Origin: CAYWNA01 sp964459305
Lineage (GTDB): Bacteria; Planctomycetota; Planctomycetia; Pirellulales; Pirellulaceae
NCBI GenBank assembly: GCA_964459305.1
Contig: CAYWNA010000044.1
Coordinates: 1 to 64,000 of the forward strand
Reading direction: 5' to 3'
Length of the DNA stretch: 64,000 bases
Shown: positions 28,452 to 37,641 of the stretch, in pieces
Numbering within the stretch: the stretch's first letter is position 1
Layout of the letters: every line of letters starts with the position of its first letter
Notes under the pieces: model-generated
What the model saw: the letters and a program-made list of their open reading frames with translations, nothing else
Databases searched by the model: none
Told to the model about the DNA's origin: nothing
Made by a program: the position numbers and the translations under genes

Positions 28452-30502
28452 CGCATCTCCTTCTTCATCCCGCGGATCGGCAGTTCGATGGATGAGGGAT
28501 GAAGGGCATCGTGGTGGATGGTGTTGCGGGCAATTCGCACGTGATGGCTGGTTGGATCGCCCGTGTTGCGGTTAATGTCGAAATTCGGGAAATTGCTGCT
28601 GCAAATGTAGATCTGGATTCGATGGTTCGCCATGAATCGGTTGGCCGCCGGCTCCAAGGGGAACGTCAGACGGTACTTCTGCCTCTGTTGCATGAGCGCA
28701 GGTTGCTCAAATCCCTCGCGATAACGGGCGCGCAAGATACCCTCGGAAACGGGAAAACCGTAGCCGCGCGGGTAGTCGCTGTTGGGCGGATGTACGTCGA
28801 CCAGCTTGACGTAGAAATCGGTGTCCGGCGCATCGGAGGAGACCCAGAGTGTGACGCCGATGTTGCCTGCGATGACCACGTCTTCGGCAAGTGGCGGAGT
28901 CTGAAACATCACCACGTCGTCGCGTTCGACAATGGGCCGGCCGGGCGTGCCGTGTCCGGGCAGAGTCTGGAACTGAATCTGGTCCTGCGGTCCCATACCG
29001 GCGAACGACCTACCGGCCGACGGGCCATACGAGATGATGCACCGTCCGTTGCTGGACACGGTGTTGTTCGGATCGTAGACGTAGGTCGTGGAGGATGGTT
29101 CTTCGGCCGGAGCCGCAGTCGACAATTCGCCGCTGGCATGCAGGAAGTACTTGGAGGGCCGCACGGTGTCGGGCGGCCAGGCATCGCCGCGCCGCCAGTG
29201 GCCACCGTGATTCAAGCGTCCGCCCGCACCGCGCTGTCCGTCGCCGCCGCCCATCTCGTAGTATTGCACGGGCGGGCCCACGTCTTTGCTCGTGTCTCCT
29301 TTCAAATAGCGGTCGAACCACGCCAGTTCAAAGTCCAGAAATGCGCTACGGCTCGCGATACCACCGCCATCGTTGGGGAAGTTCACGTCGCCGACGGCAT
29401 AACGGTTGTTCCAGTGCGTCCAGGGTCCCACGATCAGATACTGGTCCTTGCGCCCGCGGGCCACCATCGCTTGATAACCGTCGGAGATGGTTCGGGGATA
29501 CCAGTCGAACCAGCTCGTTATCCACAGGATGGGCATATCGGGAAAACGGTCGAAGTACTCATCCATCCCCAGGCCCGGTTGCCGCCAGAAATCGTTGTAG
29601 TCGTTGTTTTCGAAATACAGTTGGAAGGCAGCGTCTTCATAATCGGGGAATGCGGCGAGGGGCGTCTTGCCGCGCTGCCAGGGAATCCGCGTTCCCCACT
29701 TCAAGAACTCCTGGTCGGCTCCCATTTTCGCAATCGCGCGTTTCGCTTCCGGATCCTTTGGCGCGTTCTGACCAGTCGCCGCCTGTTTGACCACCCATTT
29801 CAACAGTCCTAGATGCAGCGCGCCGCCAGTTCGCATGCTGTACTTGTAGGCGTTGATCGGGCCCTGATACGGGGCCATGGCGACAAGATGCGGAGGCTTC
29901 TGCGTGGCCGCGTGAAACTGGACCCACGCCATGTGCGACGGTCCGTGCATGCCGACACGGCCGTTCGATCGTGGCAGTCTGGCGATCCACTCAATCGTAT
30001 CGTAGCCGTCTTCGGGATCGTCCACCCAAGGGAAGAAACGTCCTTCGGATTTGTAGCGTCCGCGGCAGTCCTGCGTCACCGAGATGTAACCGTGACGGGC
30101 GAAAAATCGCACGATATCGGGTCCCCAGCGCTCCTTGTTGTAAGCCGTCCGCATCAACAGCGCTGGTAACTTCGTTTCGATCGGTTTGCCATCCTTCGCA
30201 GGATAGTACACGTCCGTAGCCAGTCGCACACCGTCCCTCATTTCGACCATCACATCACGCTCGACCACAACGTCGTAGGTCTCGCGCTTGGTTTCGGCGG
30301 GAGAGGCTTCTGTGGTCAAAAAAAGGCAAACGAGAACTGTAAGGTAAATGAGGGTGTCCGGGAATTGGGAGGGCGAAGCTCCTGCTGAGCCGGCTTCTTG
30401 GCACCAGCGCGCGGCTCGGCAGGAGCCTCGCCCTCCCGAAAGCCGTGGATTCCAACGTTTCGAATTCCCGGACACCCTCAGGTAGATGAGCGTTTTTCTC
30501 AT
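28448..30502 (-). CDS. CocE/X-Pro dipeptidyl-peptidase-type hydrolase with inserted repeat
   Basis: The protein is 684 residues. From about residue 75 it is an S15/CocE alpha/beta hydrolase (VVERDVMVEMRDGVRLATD; YISVTQDCRGRYKSEG), with the nucleophile-elbow region GMHGPSHMAW. The C-terminal jelly-roll domain of the family follows (EDVVIAGNIGVTLWVSSDAPDTDF). The family cleaves N-terminal dipeptides after Pro or hydrolyses esters and acyl-amides; the substrate here is unknown. The N-terminus is odd: MRKTLIYL, then 41 foreign residues, then TLIYL again and the signal-peptide core. The foreign part is a palindromic repeat at 30353-30479. Export efficiency with this extended n-region is uncertain. 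Confidence 0.85.
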   Translation of the reverse strand: MRKTLIYLRVSGNSKRWNPRLSGGRGSCRAARWCQEAGSAGASPSQFPDTLIYLTVLVCLFLTTEASPAETKRETYDVVVERDVMVEMRDGVRLATDVYYPAKDGKPIETKLPALLMRTAYNKERWGPDIVRFFARHGYISVTQDCRGRYKSEGRFFPWVDDPEDGYDTIEWIARLPRSNGRVGMHGPSHMAWVQFHAATQKPPHLVAMAPYQGPINAYKYSMRTGGALHLGLLKWVVKQAATGQNAPKDPEAKRAIAKMGADQEFLKWGTRIPWQRGKTPLAAFPDYEDAAFQLYFENNDYNDFWRQPGLGMDEYFDRFPDMPILWITSWFDWYPRTISDGYQAMVARGRKDQYLIVGPWTHWNNRYAVGDVNFPNDGGGIASRSAFLDFELAWFDRYLKGDTSKDVGPPVQYYEMGGGDGQRGAGGRLNHGGHWRRGDAWPPDTVRPSKYFLHASGELSTAAPAEEPSSTTYVYDPNNTVSSNGRCIISYGPSAGRSFAGMGPQDQIQFQTLPGHGTPGRPIVERDDVVMFQTPPLAEDVVIAGNIGVTLWVSSDAPDTDFYVKLVDVHPPNSDYPRGYGFPVSEGILRARYREGFEQPALMQQRQKYRLTFPLEPAANRFMANHRIQIYICSSNFPNFDINRNTGDPTSHHVRIARNTIHHDALHPSSIELPIRGMKKEMR
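30353..30479. repeat. 127-bp palindromic element with 11-bp target duplication, copy A
   Basis: The element runs from GGTGTCCGGG to CCCGGACACCCTC, with long internal inverted segments (GGGAGGGCGAAGCTCCTGCT and its near-complement). Flanking it are AGGTAAATGAG (30342-30352) and AGGTAGATGAG (30480-30490), 10 of 11 matching. Element plus one duplication equals 138 bp, exactly 46 codons. A second copy lies at 37504-37630. It is MITE-like in having no coding capacity. Confidence 0.92.
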
Positions 30503-30551
30503 GGCATTCCTTTCTCAGTTGCCGCAACGGGCATCAGGGCAGATTGTTCTG

Positions 30552-32414
30552 CTAACCCGTGGCGCTGTTACCTTCGTCCACGTCCTCGGCGGGCCCTTCC
30601 TCCAATTCATACAACACGTCCAGTCGCAGATCGCCTATGTTCCAATCAATACCGATCGCAGCGTCCCGTTGGGGCGCCCCGCCGTCATCCTGTCTGTTTG
30701 GACCTAGACTGTACAAAACGTAGCCGCCATCGACCAATCGATAGCCGAAGTTGTCGCCTTCAGGATGGAAGGGGTCGCGCGGCAGCGACGGCAGATAGTC
30801 TGGCACCAGTTGCCGCAGGTCGTCGGGATATGCACCCTGTTCGACAGAGTAGACGCGTAGTGCCAACGTGACAATCAGCAACCGCGCGGTAGCGACGTCA
30901 TAAGGATAGTGGAAACTCTTCAAGTTCAAGTTCGTCCGGACCGATCCATCGCCGGCAAGATCCCACGAGAACTCGCACAAGTGTCCATACCAGCCATACG
31001 CGTTCTCGCACCAGACGCGATCGCGATACAGAAATGCTGACAGAGGTTCACGCTGTTCGTCCACGACGCGCAAATACTGGATCATTTCGCGGCAAATCTT
31101 GGGGCTCAAGTCGCCCATCACGAGATACAGATCAGCCTTGCCGATCCCCTCCAGCGACCCGTGCACTAGCAAGTCTGTGACGGCGCCGTTCCGACTCAAC
31201 GCAGCGGATAGATGGATGACATCGAGGGCGATGCGAGCCGCATCTGCGTGGCGGCGTTCGCACCGCGCAAGTTCGCTCGTCATGTGGAGTGCGTATACCG
31301 CTTCGCGGATCGACATGCGCGCATCGAGAAACGGCGACTCGTTTTCCAGAAGATTGTCTGAATTCCAGATTGGATTGACGATCTCGCGCGACAGACCCAA
31401 GCGACACCGATCGTACGCCTCCGAGTATTTGGCCACTTCGGTGGCAAGTTCATCCATGGAGTCGGGCTCTACCATAGTGTTGAGAATCTGGCTGTCGAAC
31501 ATCTTGCCTGCGGCTACGAGGTCGTCGTAGCCATTGGGATCGGGCAGTTCAACAGTTGGAATCGGAAGCGGATGAAGAAGTTCCCAGCACAAGAGTATCG
31601 GTGGTATCGAGGTCGCAGTAAGCAGGAGCGCCGATGCCACCGCAACCAGATATCGAACGACCCGATTCCGCGACGGCGGAGCTGGCGTTCTGCACCCCGA
31701 CAACGAAGCGGAACCGGCAGCGCGCAAGAGGAGCAAATTGATCGCCGACAGGAGGACTACCGATGGCACAATTGCGAACCAGATCGTGATCCAAACCGAG
31801 ATGCTTGGATAGGGCCAATCGCCAAGATGATACAGGTAGAAATTGCCGACGATGTACTCCGGCCAATCGTCAACGAGTGACAGCAGTTGCGACAGTATCA
31901 CGGCAACGACGACAGTGACGCCAAGACGGAGGATCCAACTCGCCTGCCCGTGCACGAGCCAAGCCGACAGCAGCACGACGACACCAAACGTTGCTCCGGT
32001 CAGTAGATAATCGGGCCAGCCGAACCAGTACTCCCGCGGTATCCAAAGTACAAACCACAAAGCGACTGCAACCAGGGCCGTGGCAAGCAAAATCGTGGTC
32101 AGCGAAAAGCGAAAACGACGACGACTTGGTGTGCCGGATTCCTGCGGTGTGGCTCCACTCGCACATCTCCTGCCACACCACCAGCGGTAGGCAGCCACGC
32201 CTATCGCAACGACGGCTGCCTGTGTGAGGAGTAGGCGTACCGGATCGTACGCCTGGATCAGCAACAGCGGCGAAAGAACGGCCAGGACAATCGCCGCGCG
32301 CAGGAACCAGTTCCAGCGTGAGACAGCCGCCCAAAGGCCCAGCAGACCAACGCTGGTGAACGTCGTCACCAGCAGTGTGCCAAGGACCAATTCGATGCTG
32401 AGCCGGTCCGACAT
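30552..32414 (-). CDS. Polytopic membrane protein with C-terminal extracytoplasmic domain
   Basis: The protein is 620 residues. The N-terminal half has about 8-9 hydrophobic segments in two blocks, with an Arg-rich cytoplasmic loop between. The C-terminal ~330 residues are soluble and end with YLPSLPRDPFHPEGDNFGYR and GGYVLYSLGPNRQDDGG, a tail seen in planctomycete proteins related to type II secretion pseudopilin C-termini. The function is unknown. AGGA is upstream of the ATG. A 29-bp perfect palindrome lies upstream at 32642-32721. Confidence 0.65.
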   Translation of the reverse strand: MSDRLSIELVLGTLLVTTFTSVGLLGLWAAVSRWNWFLRAAIVLAVLSPLLLIQAYDPVRLLLTQAAVVAIGVAAYRWWCGRRCASGATPQESGTPSRRRFRFSLTTILLATALVAVALWFVLWIPREYWFGWPDYLLTGATFGVVVLLSAWLVHGQASWILRLGVTVVVAVILSQLLSLVDDWPEYIVGNFYLYHLGDWPYPSISVWITIWFAIVPSVVLLSAINLLLLRAAGSASLSGCRTPAPPSRNRVVRYLVAVASALLLTATSIPPILLCWELLHPLPIPTVELPDPNGYDDLVAAGKMFDSQILNTMVEPDSMDELATEVAKYSEAYDRCRLGLSREIVNPIWNSDNLLENESPFLDARMSIREAVYALHMTSELARCERRHADAARIALDVIHLSAALSRNGAVTDLLVHGSLEGIGKADLYLVMGDLSPKICREMIQYLRVVDEQREPLSAFLYRDRVWCENAYGWYGHLCEFSWDLAGDGSVRTNLNLKSFHYPYDVATARLLIVTLALRVYSVEQGAYPDDLRQLVPDYLPSLPRDPFHPEGDNFGYRLVDGGYVLYSLGPNRQDDGGAPQRDAAIGIDWNIGDLRLDVLYELEEGPAEDVDEGNSATG

Positions 32415-32641
32415 GAGTTCAGCGTCCTGAGTTGAACGGGCCCGGTAGCGCCTACCGCCGCCGACGTGTGGATAATGTCACGATCGCCCACTTGAAGCGA
32501 AACTCGGATTCGCTCCATCGCTTAGTATACCAAATGAATGGGGCGGTATCGTGCAGCTAGACGTCGCCGTTGGGGAGATGGGACGCATGACTGCGTTCTG
32601 CCCGATCGAGGACAAGGAGGGATCGGGTAAGTGGTACTTAT

Positions 32642-32721
32642 CGTTTAACCGCAAGCCGGAGGCGTGCGCGTAATCCGCTGGCCATGCCCATTCGCGCACG
32701 CCTCCGGCTTGCGGTTAAACG
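32642..32721. repeat. Perfect 29-bp inverted repeat
   Basis: Arms 32642-32670 and 32693-32721 are perfect inverted copies (core GCAAGCCGGAGGCGTGCGCG) around a 22-nt spacer. It sits between the DUF1501 gene end and the next minus-strand gene and could terminate or stabilise the mRNA, or be a REP-type element. No U-tract follows. Confidence 0.9.
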
Positions 32722-32749
32722 AGTTACCATCGACGGGCGATTGCGCCGG

Positions 32750-34216
32750 TCAGGCCAATAGCTCGTTCAACACGCGGCATTCTTCGACGCCGGTGACGCG
32801 GGCATCGAGGCCTTGGAATTTGACCGAGAGCTTTCTGTTGTCGATACCTAGGCAGTGGAGAATCGTGTTGTTGATGTCGGCGATCTTGACCGGGTCTTCG
32901 ACAATGTTGTAGCTGAAGTCGTCGGTTGCCCCTATTGTCCGGCCGCCTTGGATGCCGCCGCCGGCCATCCACATGGTAAAGCAGCGGGGGTGGTGGTCGC
33001 GTCCGTAGTTCTCCCGGGTCAGCTTGCCTTGGCAATAGACGGTACGACCGAACTCGCCACCCCATACGATCAGTGTGTCTTTGAGCATGTCGCGCTGTTT
33101 GAGGTCCTCGATCAAGCCGCGGGTGGGCTGGTCGATATCGCGGCACTGGTTCCGAATGTCCCCCGGCAGGTTTCCGTGCTGGTCCCAGCCGCGGTGGAAG
33201 ATCTGAATGCACTGTACGTCGCGTTCGGCCATCCGGCGAGCCAGTAGGCAACTGGCGGCAAATGTGCCTGGTTTGTTAACATCCGGACCATACATGTCGA
33301 AAACGTGTTTCGGTTCCTGCGAGAAGTCGGTCAGTTCGGGTACCGACGTCTGCATGCGGAAGGCCATTTCGTACTGTGAGATGCGTGCGTTGGTCTCGGC
33401 GTCGCCGGTCGTCTGGTATTGCATCTGATTCAGCTTGGACAGGCCGTCGAGCATCTTGCGGCGCATGTCTTTGTCGACGCCCGGCGGGTCGGAAAGAAAC
33501 AGCACGGGATCGCCTTTGGCTCGCAGGGCAACTCCCTGAAGTTTGGAGGGCAAGAAGCCGGTTCCCCACAACCGCGAGTACAGGGCTTGGGCGCTCTTGC
33601 GACCCGACCAAGTAGGCGTCATGACGATGTAGTTGGGAAGATTCTCGTTGCCAACACCCAAACCATAGGCCAGCCACGAACCTAGGCTCGGCCAACCCGG
33701 GAGTTCACGTCCGGTCTGGATGAAGGTAATAGCCGGGTCGTGATTGATGGCGTTGGTGTACACCGAACGGATAATGGCGATGTCGTCGACGATTTTGGCC
33801 GTGTGGGGCAACAGTTCACTGATCACAGCCCCACATTCACCCTGCTGCTGGAACTCGAACGTCGTCGGCGCGATGGGAAAACGCTTCTGGCCGGAGGTCA
33901 TGGTAGTGATTCGCTGTCCCTGGCGCACCGAATCGGGCAGGTCCTTGTCGAACAGCTTATCCAATTCCGGCTTGTAGTCGTACATGTCGTGCTGTGCCGG
34001 GCCGCCGCTCATAAACAGGTAGATGAACCGCTTGGCCGTCGGCGGATGATGCGGTATGTCCGGGAGACCGCCGGCCCGGTTTGCGGATTGCTGCGGGGCG
34101 CCGCTCGCCCCGTTGCCCATAATCGTGGCCAACGAAGCGGCACCGGCCGCACAGACACCGCGGCCTAGAAGTTGGCGACGGGTCAGTCGAAGTAGTGTTT
34201 CGGTTCGGGGGTCCAT
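32750..34216 (-). CDS. DUF1501 protein, Tat-exported
   Basis: The protein is 488 residues. A twin-arginine signal (LTRRQLLGRG, then a hydrophobic stretch) suggests export in folded form by Tat. The body matches DUF1501, an alkaline-phosphatase-superfamily relative: GPAQHDMYDYKPELDK near the start and WGGEFGRTVYCQGK, then GRDHHPRCFTMWMAGGG near the end. In planctomycetes DUF1501 genes are paired with PSCyt1/DUF1549/DUF1553 genes, and here that gene ends 5 nt upstream, so the two are an operon. The enzymatic activity is not known. Confidence 0.92.
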   Translation of the reverse strand: MDPRTETLLRLTRRQLLGRGVCAAGAASLATIMGNGASGAPQQSANRAGGLPDIPHHPPTAKRFIYLFMSGGPAQHDMYDYKPELDKLFDKDLPDSVRQGQRITTMTSGQKRFPIAPTTFEFQQQGECGAVISELLPHTAKIVDDIAIIRSVYTNAINHDPAITFIQTGRELPGWPSLGSWLAYGLGVGNENLPNYIVMTPTWSGRKSAQALYSRLWGTGFLPSKLQGVALRAKGDPVLFLSDPPGVDKDMRRKMLDGLSKLNQMQYQTTGDAETNARISQYEMAFRMQTSVPELTDFSQEPKHVFDMYGPDVNKPGTFAASCLLARRMAERDVQCIQIFHRGWDQHGNLPGDIRNQCRDIDQPTRGLIEDLKQRDMLKDTLIVWGGEFGRTVYCQGKLTRENYGRDHHPRCFTMWMAGGGIQGGRTIGATDDFSYNIVEDPVKIADINNTILHCLGIDNRKLSVKFQGLDARVTGVEECRVLNELLA

Positions 34217-34221
34217 GGCTT

Positions 34222-37200
34222 CTATCCCTTGGTAATGGTCTCGTCCAGGTTCAAGATCAGATTGGCCACCATGGTCCAGGCGGCCAACTGGCTGGTATCG
34301 AGTTTTTCGTCCGGTTTGGATTCACCGACGTTGATCAGTTTCGTCGCAGCCTCCTTGTCCGCCTCGAACTTGGCCAGACCGGCTTTGTACACGTCGAGCA
34401 GCACTTCCAGCTCCTTGGCTTGCGGCAGCCGGGCCGTCGCCAGGCAAAAGGCGTACGAGGCACGATCTGCATCGGTCTTGCCGCCTTCGGTCATCGTCCG
34501 CTCGGCGAACTGGCGCGAGGCCTCGACGAACTGTTCGTCGTTCATCAGCGCCAAGGCCGCCTGCGGCGTGTTCGTCCGCGACCGCCGAACCGTACAGGTT
34601 TCGCGCGATGGTGCGTCCAGGGTAACCAACGTCGGGGGAGGAGCCGTTCGTTTCCAGAACGTGTACAGGCTGCGCCGGTAGAGCGCTTCGCCCGAGTCGC
34701 GTGCAAAGTTCGCCGTATTACTGTCGGTGTAACCCACCGCTTTCCAAATGCCTGGCGGCTGGTAAGGCTTGACGCTTGGGCCGCCGATCTTGCGAACCAG
34801 CAGCCCAGAGACCGCCAACGCGGCGTCCCGGATTACTTCGGCGTCCAAACGAAACCGCGGACCGCGGGATAGCAGACGGTTGTCCGCGTCTTTTGGCGGT
34901 GCCTCCGACAGAATATGCGACGACTGCCGGTAAGTGGCCGACGTGACGATCAGCTTGTGCAACCGCTTCACATCCCAGCCGCTTTCGCGGAAATCGACCG
35001 CAAGCCAATCGAGCAACTGTGGATGGGACGGCGGCGAACCCTGCGAGCCGAAATCTTCCGCCGTCTTGACAATGCCCACACCGAAATACTGCTGCCAGAA
35101 TCGATTCACGGTGACGCGACTGGTGAGCGGATGCTCCGGCGCGACCAGCCAGCGGGCCAAGTCGAGCCGCGTTGGAATCTCGCCTTCGGGCTTCTTCGGC
35201 AACGGGGGCAGGGCGGACGGTGTGTCTCGAACGACCGGTTCTCCCGGCTTGTCATATTGACCGCGCAACAAGATGAAGGCCGGTTTTGGTTTCGGCGAAT
35301 CTTCCCAAACGAGAGACTCAATCCGCCCCTCCGTTTCCAGCTTGCGTTTCTCCTGTTCGCGCCCGGTCAATTTGGCACTCAGTTGCTGGTACGGCTTGTC
35401 ATGGTTTTTCAGGTAGTGGGTCCGCAGTGTCTGTTGCTGTTGCGGGGTGCGCTCTTCGGGCGCGGTCGCCAGAATGGCTCGGATCTCGCCGCCGCCAGCC
35501 AGGCTGGCAGCCTCGTCAGCGCTCAGCGCCCGGTTGTAGACCCGCACCTCGTCGACCAAGCCTTTGAACGGTGCGCCCGGCGTACGTCGGCCGACCTGCA
35601 GCGAGACCTCGGTTTTGATCGTACCGCTCAGATTGTCGTTTCGCACCACAGACGGACTCGCCTTGCCGTTGATGTAGATGGTGACCCCGCTGGCTTTACT
35701 CGAACCGTCGTAGGTGACCAGCAAATGCTGCCACTCATTCAGTTTCAACGCGTCCTTGGTCTCCACCTTGACGGCGTTGCCGGACCAGGAGTGAATGATA
35801 TGAGCGATGGCCTTATCCCCCGCGACATACAGATCGAAACCTCGAAGATTCTCCGCGTCGTTCATACGCGAGATCACCGCCCCGCTGTTGCCCGGCTGAG
35901 CGTTAACCCAGGCACCATAGGAAAACGCATCACTGCGCTCGAAATTCGCGACGTCTCCCAACTCCACAAACTCGTTGACCGCGGTATTGCAGGCTCGTCC
36001 GATCTTCCCGTCCGCTCGCTGAGCGCCCCGGAGGGTTCCTGGCGAGACGCCATCCAGCGGGCACTGGACCACGTCACCATCCGGTTCATCAAACGGCCAA
36101 TAGCCGATCATTCCGGCTTGGGGCAGCGGCAAGTCCACATCGCCTTGATCCTGCTGCGATTTCAGCCACGCGGCAAACTCTTCAGTCGCAACTTCGCTAC
36201 GGGCGTCGAGTTTCTTCTTCAAATCGGGGATCGCCGTCGCCAGCTCGGCAATTCGGGGTTGATTGGCCGGGTTAGGGATTTGAATGATGGGCGGCGGAAG
36301 CGGTTTATTGCCGTCCATGACCGGTCCATTGAGGCTGTTGAAAAAGGCGAACAGCTGGTAGAAGTCCTTCATCTCATAAGGATCGAACTTGTGGTCATGA
36401 CAGGTCACGCACCCCATAGAGATACCCATCCACACCGTCGACATCGTCGACACGCGATCGACGGTGTAGTGAGCGTGGTACTCCTCGTTGATCGCGCCGC
36501 CTTCGCTTGTGGTCACGTTGCATCGGTTGAAACCGGTGGCGATCCTCTGGTCCACTGTGGCGTCCGGCAGCAAGTCGCCGGACAGTTGTTCGATCGTGAA
36601 CTGATCAAACGGCATATTTCCATTGAACGCTTTGATGACCCATTCGCGATACGGCCAAATCCGGCGCACGTTGTCCAAGTGCAGGCCATGTGTATCACCG
36701 TAGCGCGCCGCGTCCAGCCAGTAGCGACCCTTATGCTCGCCGTAATGAGGCGATTCAAGCAGTCGGTCGACCGCCTTCTCGTACGCATCGGGGGAATTGT
36801 CGGCCAGGAAGGCGTCGATTCCCTCCAACGTGGGCGGAAGTCCGGTCAGATCGAACGTCAGCCGGCGAATCAATGTGATTTTGTCTGCCTCGGGCGAAGG
36901 CTTGAGACCTTCTTGGTCCAGCCGAGCCAGAACGAAACGGTCGATCTCGTCCTTGGGCCAAGCGGCATTGTTGACATCGGGTAGCGGGGGACGCTCCGGT
37001 GCGATCAGAGACCAGTGTTGCTGCCACACGGCGCCCTGTTCGATCCAGCGTTTGACGAGCTCGATCTCCTCCTTGGATAGTTTCTTGTCGTAGTCGGTGG
37101 GCGGCATCCGTTCGAATTCATCTTCGCTCACCATGCGTTGGTACGCGACGCTCTTGGCCGCATCGCCCGGAACGACGGCGAAGCCGCCCGAGTCCGATTC

Positions 37201-37410
37201 GCCGAAAAGGCCGTCCTTGGTATCCAGTCGCATTTCCGTTTCACGGTTCTCCTCGTCGAGGCCATGACAGGAAAAGCACTTCTCGGCCAGCAACGGTCGA
37301 ATCTGTCGGCCAAAGTCAGGTTTGTCCTGGTCGGCAAGGACAACGGATGCCGGCAAGCACACCAACAACGATATGGCTACCGCAATGAACGGGCGAGTAT
37401 GGCGTTTCAT
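34222..37410 (-). CDS. PSCyt1-DUF1549-LamG-DUF1553 cytochrome protein
   Basis: The protein is 1062 residues. A signal peptide ends near VVLADQD. PSCyt1 holds the haem motif CFSCH (about residue 43) and spans to residue 125. DUF1549 (PSCyt2) spans about residues 150-360 and includes a second motif CVTCHDHKFDPYE near residue 334. A LamG domain lies at about residues 440-640 (FKGLVDEVRVYNRALSADE). DUF1553 (PSD1) spans about residues 745-1020 (HPLTSRVTVNRFWQQYFGVG). The family is almost restricted to planctomycetes and relatives, and roles in polysaccharide turnover have been proposed but not proven. The paired DUF1501 gene follows immediately. Confidence 0.93.
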   Translation of the reverse strand: MKRHTRPFIAVAISLLVCLPASVVLADQDKPDFGRQIRPLLAEKCFSCHGLDEENRETEMRLDTKDGLFGESDSGGFAVVPGDAAKSVAYQRMVSEDEFERMPPTDYDKKLSKEEIELVKRWIEQGAVWQQHWSLIAPERPPLPDVNNAAWPKDEIDRFVLARLDQEGLKPSPEADKITLIRRLTFDLTGLPPTLEGIDAFLADNSPDAYEKAVDRLLESPHYGEHKGRYWLDAARYGDTHGLHLDNVRRIWPYREWVIKAFNGNMPFDQFTIEQLSGDLLPDATVDQRIATGFNRCNVTTSEGGAINEEYHAHYTVDRVSTMSTVWMGISMGCVTCHDHKFDPYEMKDFYQLFAFFNSLNGPVMDGNKPLPPPIIQIPNPANQPRIAELATAIPDLKKKLDARSEVATEEFAAWLKSQQDQGDVDLPLPQAGMIGYWPFDEPDGDVVQCPLDGVSPGTLRGAQRADGKIGRACNTAVNEFVELGDVANFERSDAFSYGAWVNAQPGNSGAVISRMNDAENLRGFDLYVAGDKAIAHIIHSWSGNAVKVETKDALKLNEWQHLLVTYDGSSKASGVTIYINGKASPSVVRNDNLSGTIKTEVSLQVGRRTPGAPFKGLVDEVRVYNRALSADEAASLAGGGEIRAILATAPEERTPQQQQTLRTHYLKNHDKPYQQLSAKLTGREQEKRKLETEGRIESLVWEDSPKPKPAFILLRGQYDKPGEPVVRDTPSALPPLPKKPEGEIPTRLDLARWLVAPEHPLTSRVTVNRFWQQYFGVGIVKTAEDFGSQGSPPSHPQLLDWLAVDFRESGWDVKRLHKLIVTSATYRQSSHILSEAPPKDADNRLLSRGPRFRLDAEVIRDAALAVSGLLVRKIGGPSVKPYQPPGIWKAVGYTDSNTANFARDSGEALYRRSLYTFWKRTAPPPTLVTLDAPSRETCTVRRSRTNTPQAALALMNDEQFVEASRQFAERTMTEGGKTDADRASYAFCLATARLPQAKELEVLLDVYKAGLAKFEADKEAATKLINVGESKPDEKLDTSQLAAWTMVANLILNLDETITKG

Positions 37411-37503
37411 GATAGGTCTTGTCTCCGTGTTGCGTTTAACGCGTGATTTCAGTGAGGGTTCGTTCGTAGTACCGCCCTCGCTTCGGCTTTCAAGTCAATC
37501 GAG

Positions 37504-37630
37504 GGTGTCCGGGAATTGGGAGGGCGAAGCTCCTGCTGAGCCGGTTTCTTGGCATCGCAGCGCGGCTCGGCAGGAGCCTCGCCCTCCCGAAGACCGTGGA
37601 TTACGCCGTTTCAAATTCCCGGACACGTTC
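37504..37630. repeat. 127-bp palindromic element, copy B
   Basis: This copy matches the element at 30353-30479 along most of its length. It lies between the 453-residue haem protein gene and the PSCyt1 gene. Possible flanks AGTCAATCG and AGTTAATCC suggest an older, decayed target duplication. Just upstream (about 37461-37489) is one arm of a different repeat family (TTCGTAGTACCGCC). Confidence 0.9.
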
Positions 37631-37641
37631 AGTTAATCCGT

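Noticed and set aside
28499..29812. 437-residue plus-strand open frame opposite the CocE gene
   Set aside because: Antisense to a conserved gene, no family resemblance, no ribosome binding site.
34915..36984. 689-residue plus-strand open frame opposite the PSCyt1 gene
   Set aside because: It is fully antisense to a well-supported gene, has no recognisable domain, and is explained by the high GC content.
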